Positions 63,940 through 64,000 of a stretch of 64,000 nucleotides of DNA are shown one piece after another (the stretch's first letter is position 1; every line of letters begins with the position of its first letter). Where the stretch lies: contig NZ_BSTF01000009.1 in the NCBI RefSeq assembly GCF_030269365.1, positions 124,001 to 188,000 of the forward strand. The letters are read 5' to 3'. Source of the stretch: Lentzea sp. NBRC 102530. Its GTDB lineage: Bacteria > Actinomycetota > Actinomycetes > Mycobacteriales > Pseudonocardiaceae. A program made the position numbers and the translations under genes. The notes under the pieces were generated by a model. That model was not told the DNA's origin and searched no databases. It worked only from the letters and a program-made list of their open reading frames with translations.

Positions 63940-64000
63940 GTCGCCCTCCGTCCAACCGGGGTAGCAACGCCGACTGCTTGACGCAGAGCGCGGTTACCCC

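Noticed and set aside
1..64000. CRISPR arrays, tRNA/rRNA genes, insertion sequences, prophage
   Set aside because: No regularly spaced repeats, cloverleaf-like tRNA 3' ends, transposases or phage structural genes were seen while reading both strands.

Overview
This 64-kb window is high-GC DNA (roughly 70% by eye) packed with short or overlapping intergenic spaces. It has frequent GTG and TTG starts, actinobacterial regulators (an AfsR/SARP protein, an IdeR-type iron box, ECF sigma with a CU044_5270 partner) and families typical of Pseudonocardiales (for example a DUF6292-like protein). I infer a filamentous actinomycete, most likely Pseudonocardiaceae (Lentzea/Saccharothrix/Actinosynnema-like). 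That placement is inference from gene content, not from a marker gene. No rRNA, tRNA, CRISPR array, insertion sequence or prophage was recognised.

1-13 kb: a truncated acyl-CoA ligase, then a GAF/PucR-type regulator divergent from an MHS-family transporter and a secreted tannase/feruloyl-esterase-like hydrolase (uptake and release of aromatic acids is the likely theme). Next come a LysR/MFS divergent pair, two tandem paralogous YwqG-like proteins, a lipoprotein, argG with an apparently leaderless promoter, and an iron-box-controlled siderophore-interacting reductase.

13-19.5 kb is the most unusual stretch. A coupled three-gene unit encodes an NrtR-like NUDIX regulator, a nucleoside-phosphorylase-fold protein and a four-helix membrane protein. 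The last two share a short Gly/Gln motif (16 of 28 positions identical), which looks like an adaptor that brings the two proteins together. I propose it as a candidate immune (abortive-infection-like) module. It is followed by a Cys-rich protein, a membrane protein and a membrane-anchored pentapeptide-repeat protein.

19.5-31 kb: a five-gene translationally coupled CoA-pathway operon (enoyl-CoA hydratase, acyl-CoA ligase, thioesterase, amidohydrolase, GNAT) faces its TetR regulator across a perfect GATC palindrome. After it come a cobalamin riboswitch upstream of metE, a secreted necrosis-inducing-like (NLP) protein, and a TetR gene divergent from two short-chain dehydrogenases across a long perfect palindrome.

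31-45 kb: msrA, a MOSC protein and a polysaccharide deacetylase, an AI-2E-family permease, stress and detoxification genes with HxlR, MarR and TetR regulators, an ECF sigma/CU044_5270 pair, a LexA-like repressor, and a two-component system divergent from a serine-hydrolase-like lipoprotein with matching promoter elements. A LysR gene divergent from a DJ-1/PfpI protein follows.

45-64 kb: an ABC exporter pair, an LLM monooxygenase/MarR/FMN reductase operon, a GMC dehydrogenase with small subunit, an MFS exporter fused to a winged-helix-like tail, an AfsR-type SARP-NB-ARC-TPR regulator, a secreted Cys protein, an endonuclease/exonuclease/phosphatase protein, and a TetR/MMPL exporter pair. Many convergent genes overlap tail to tail, and several strong hairpins act as shared terminators elsewhere.
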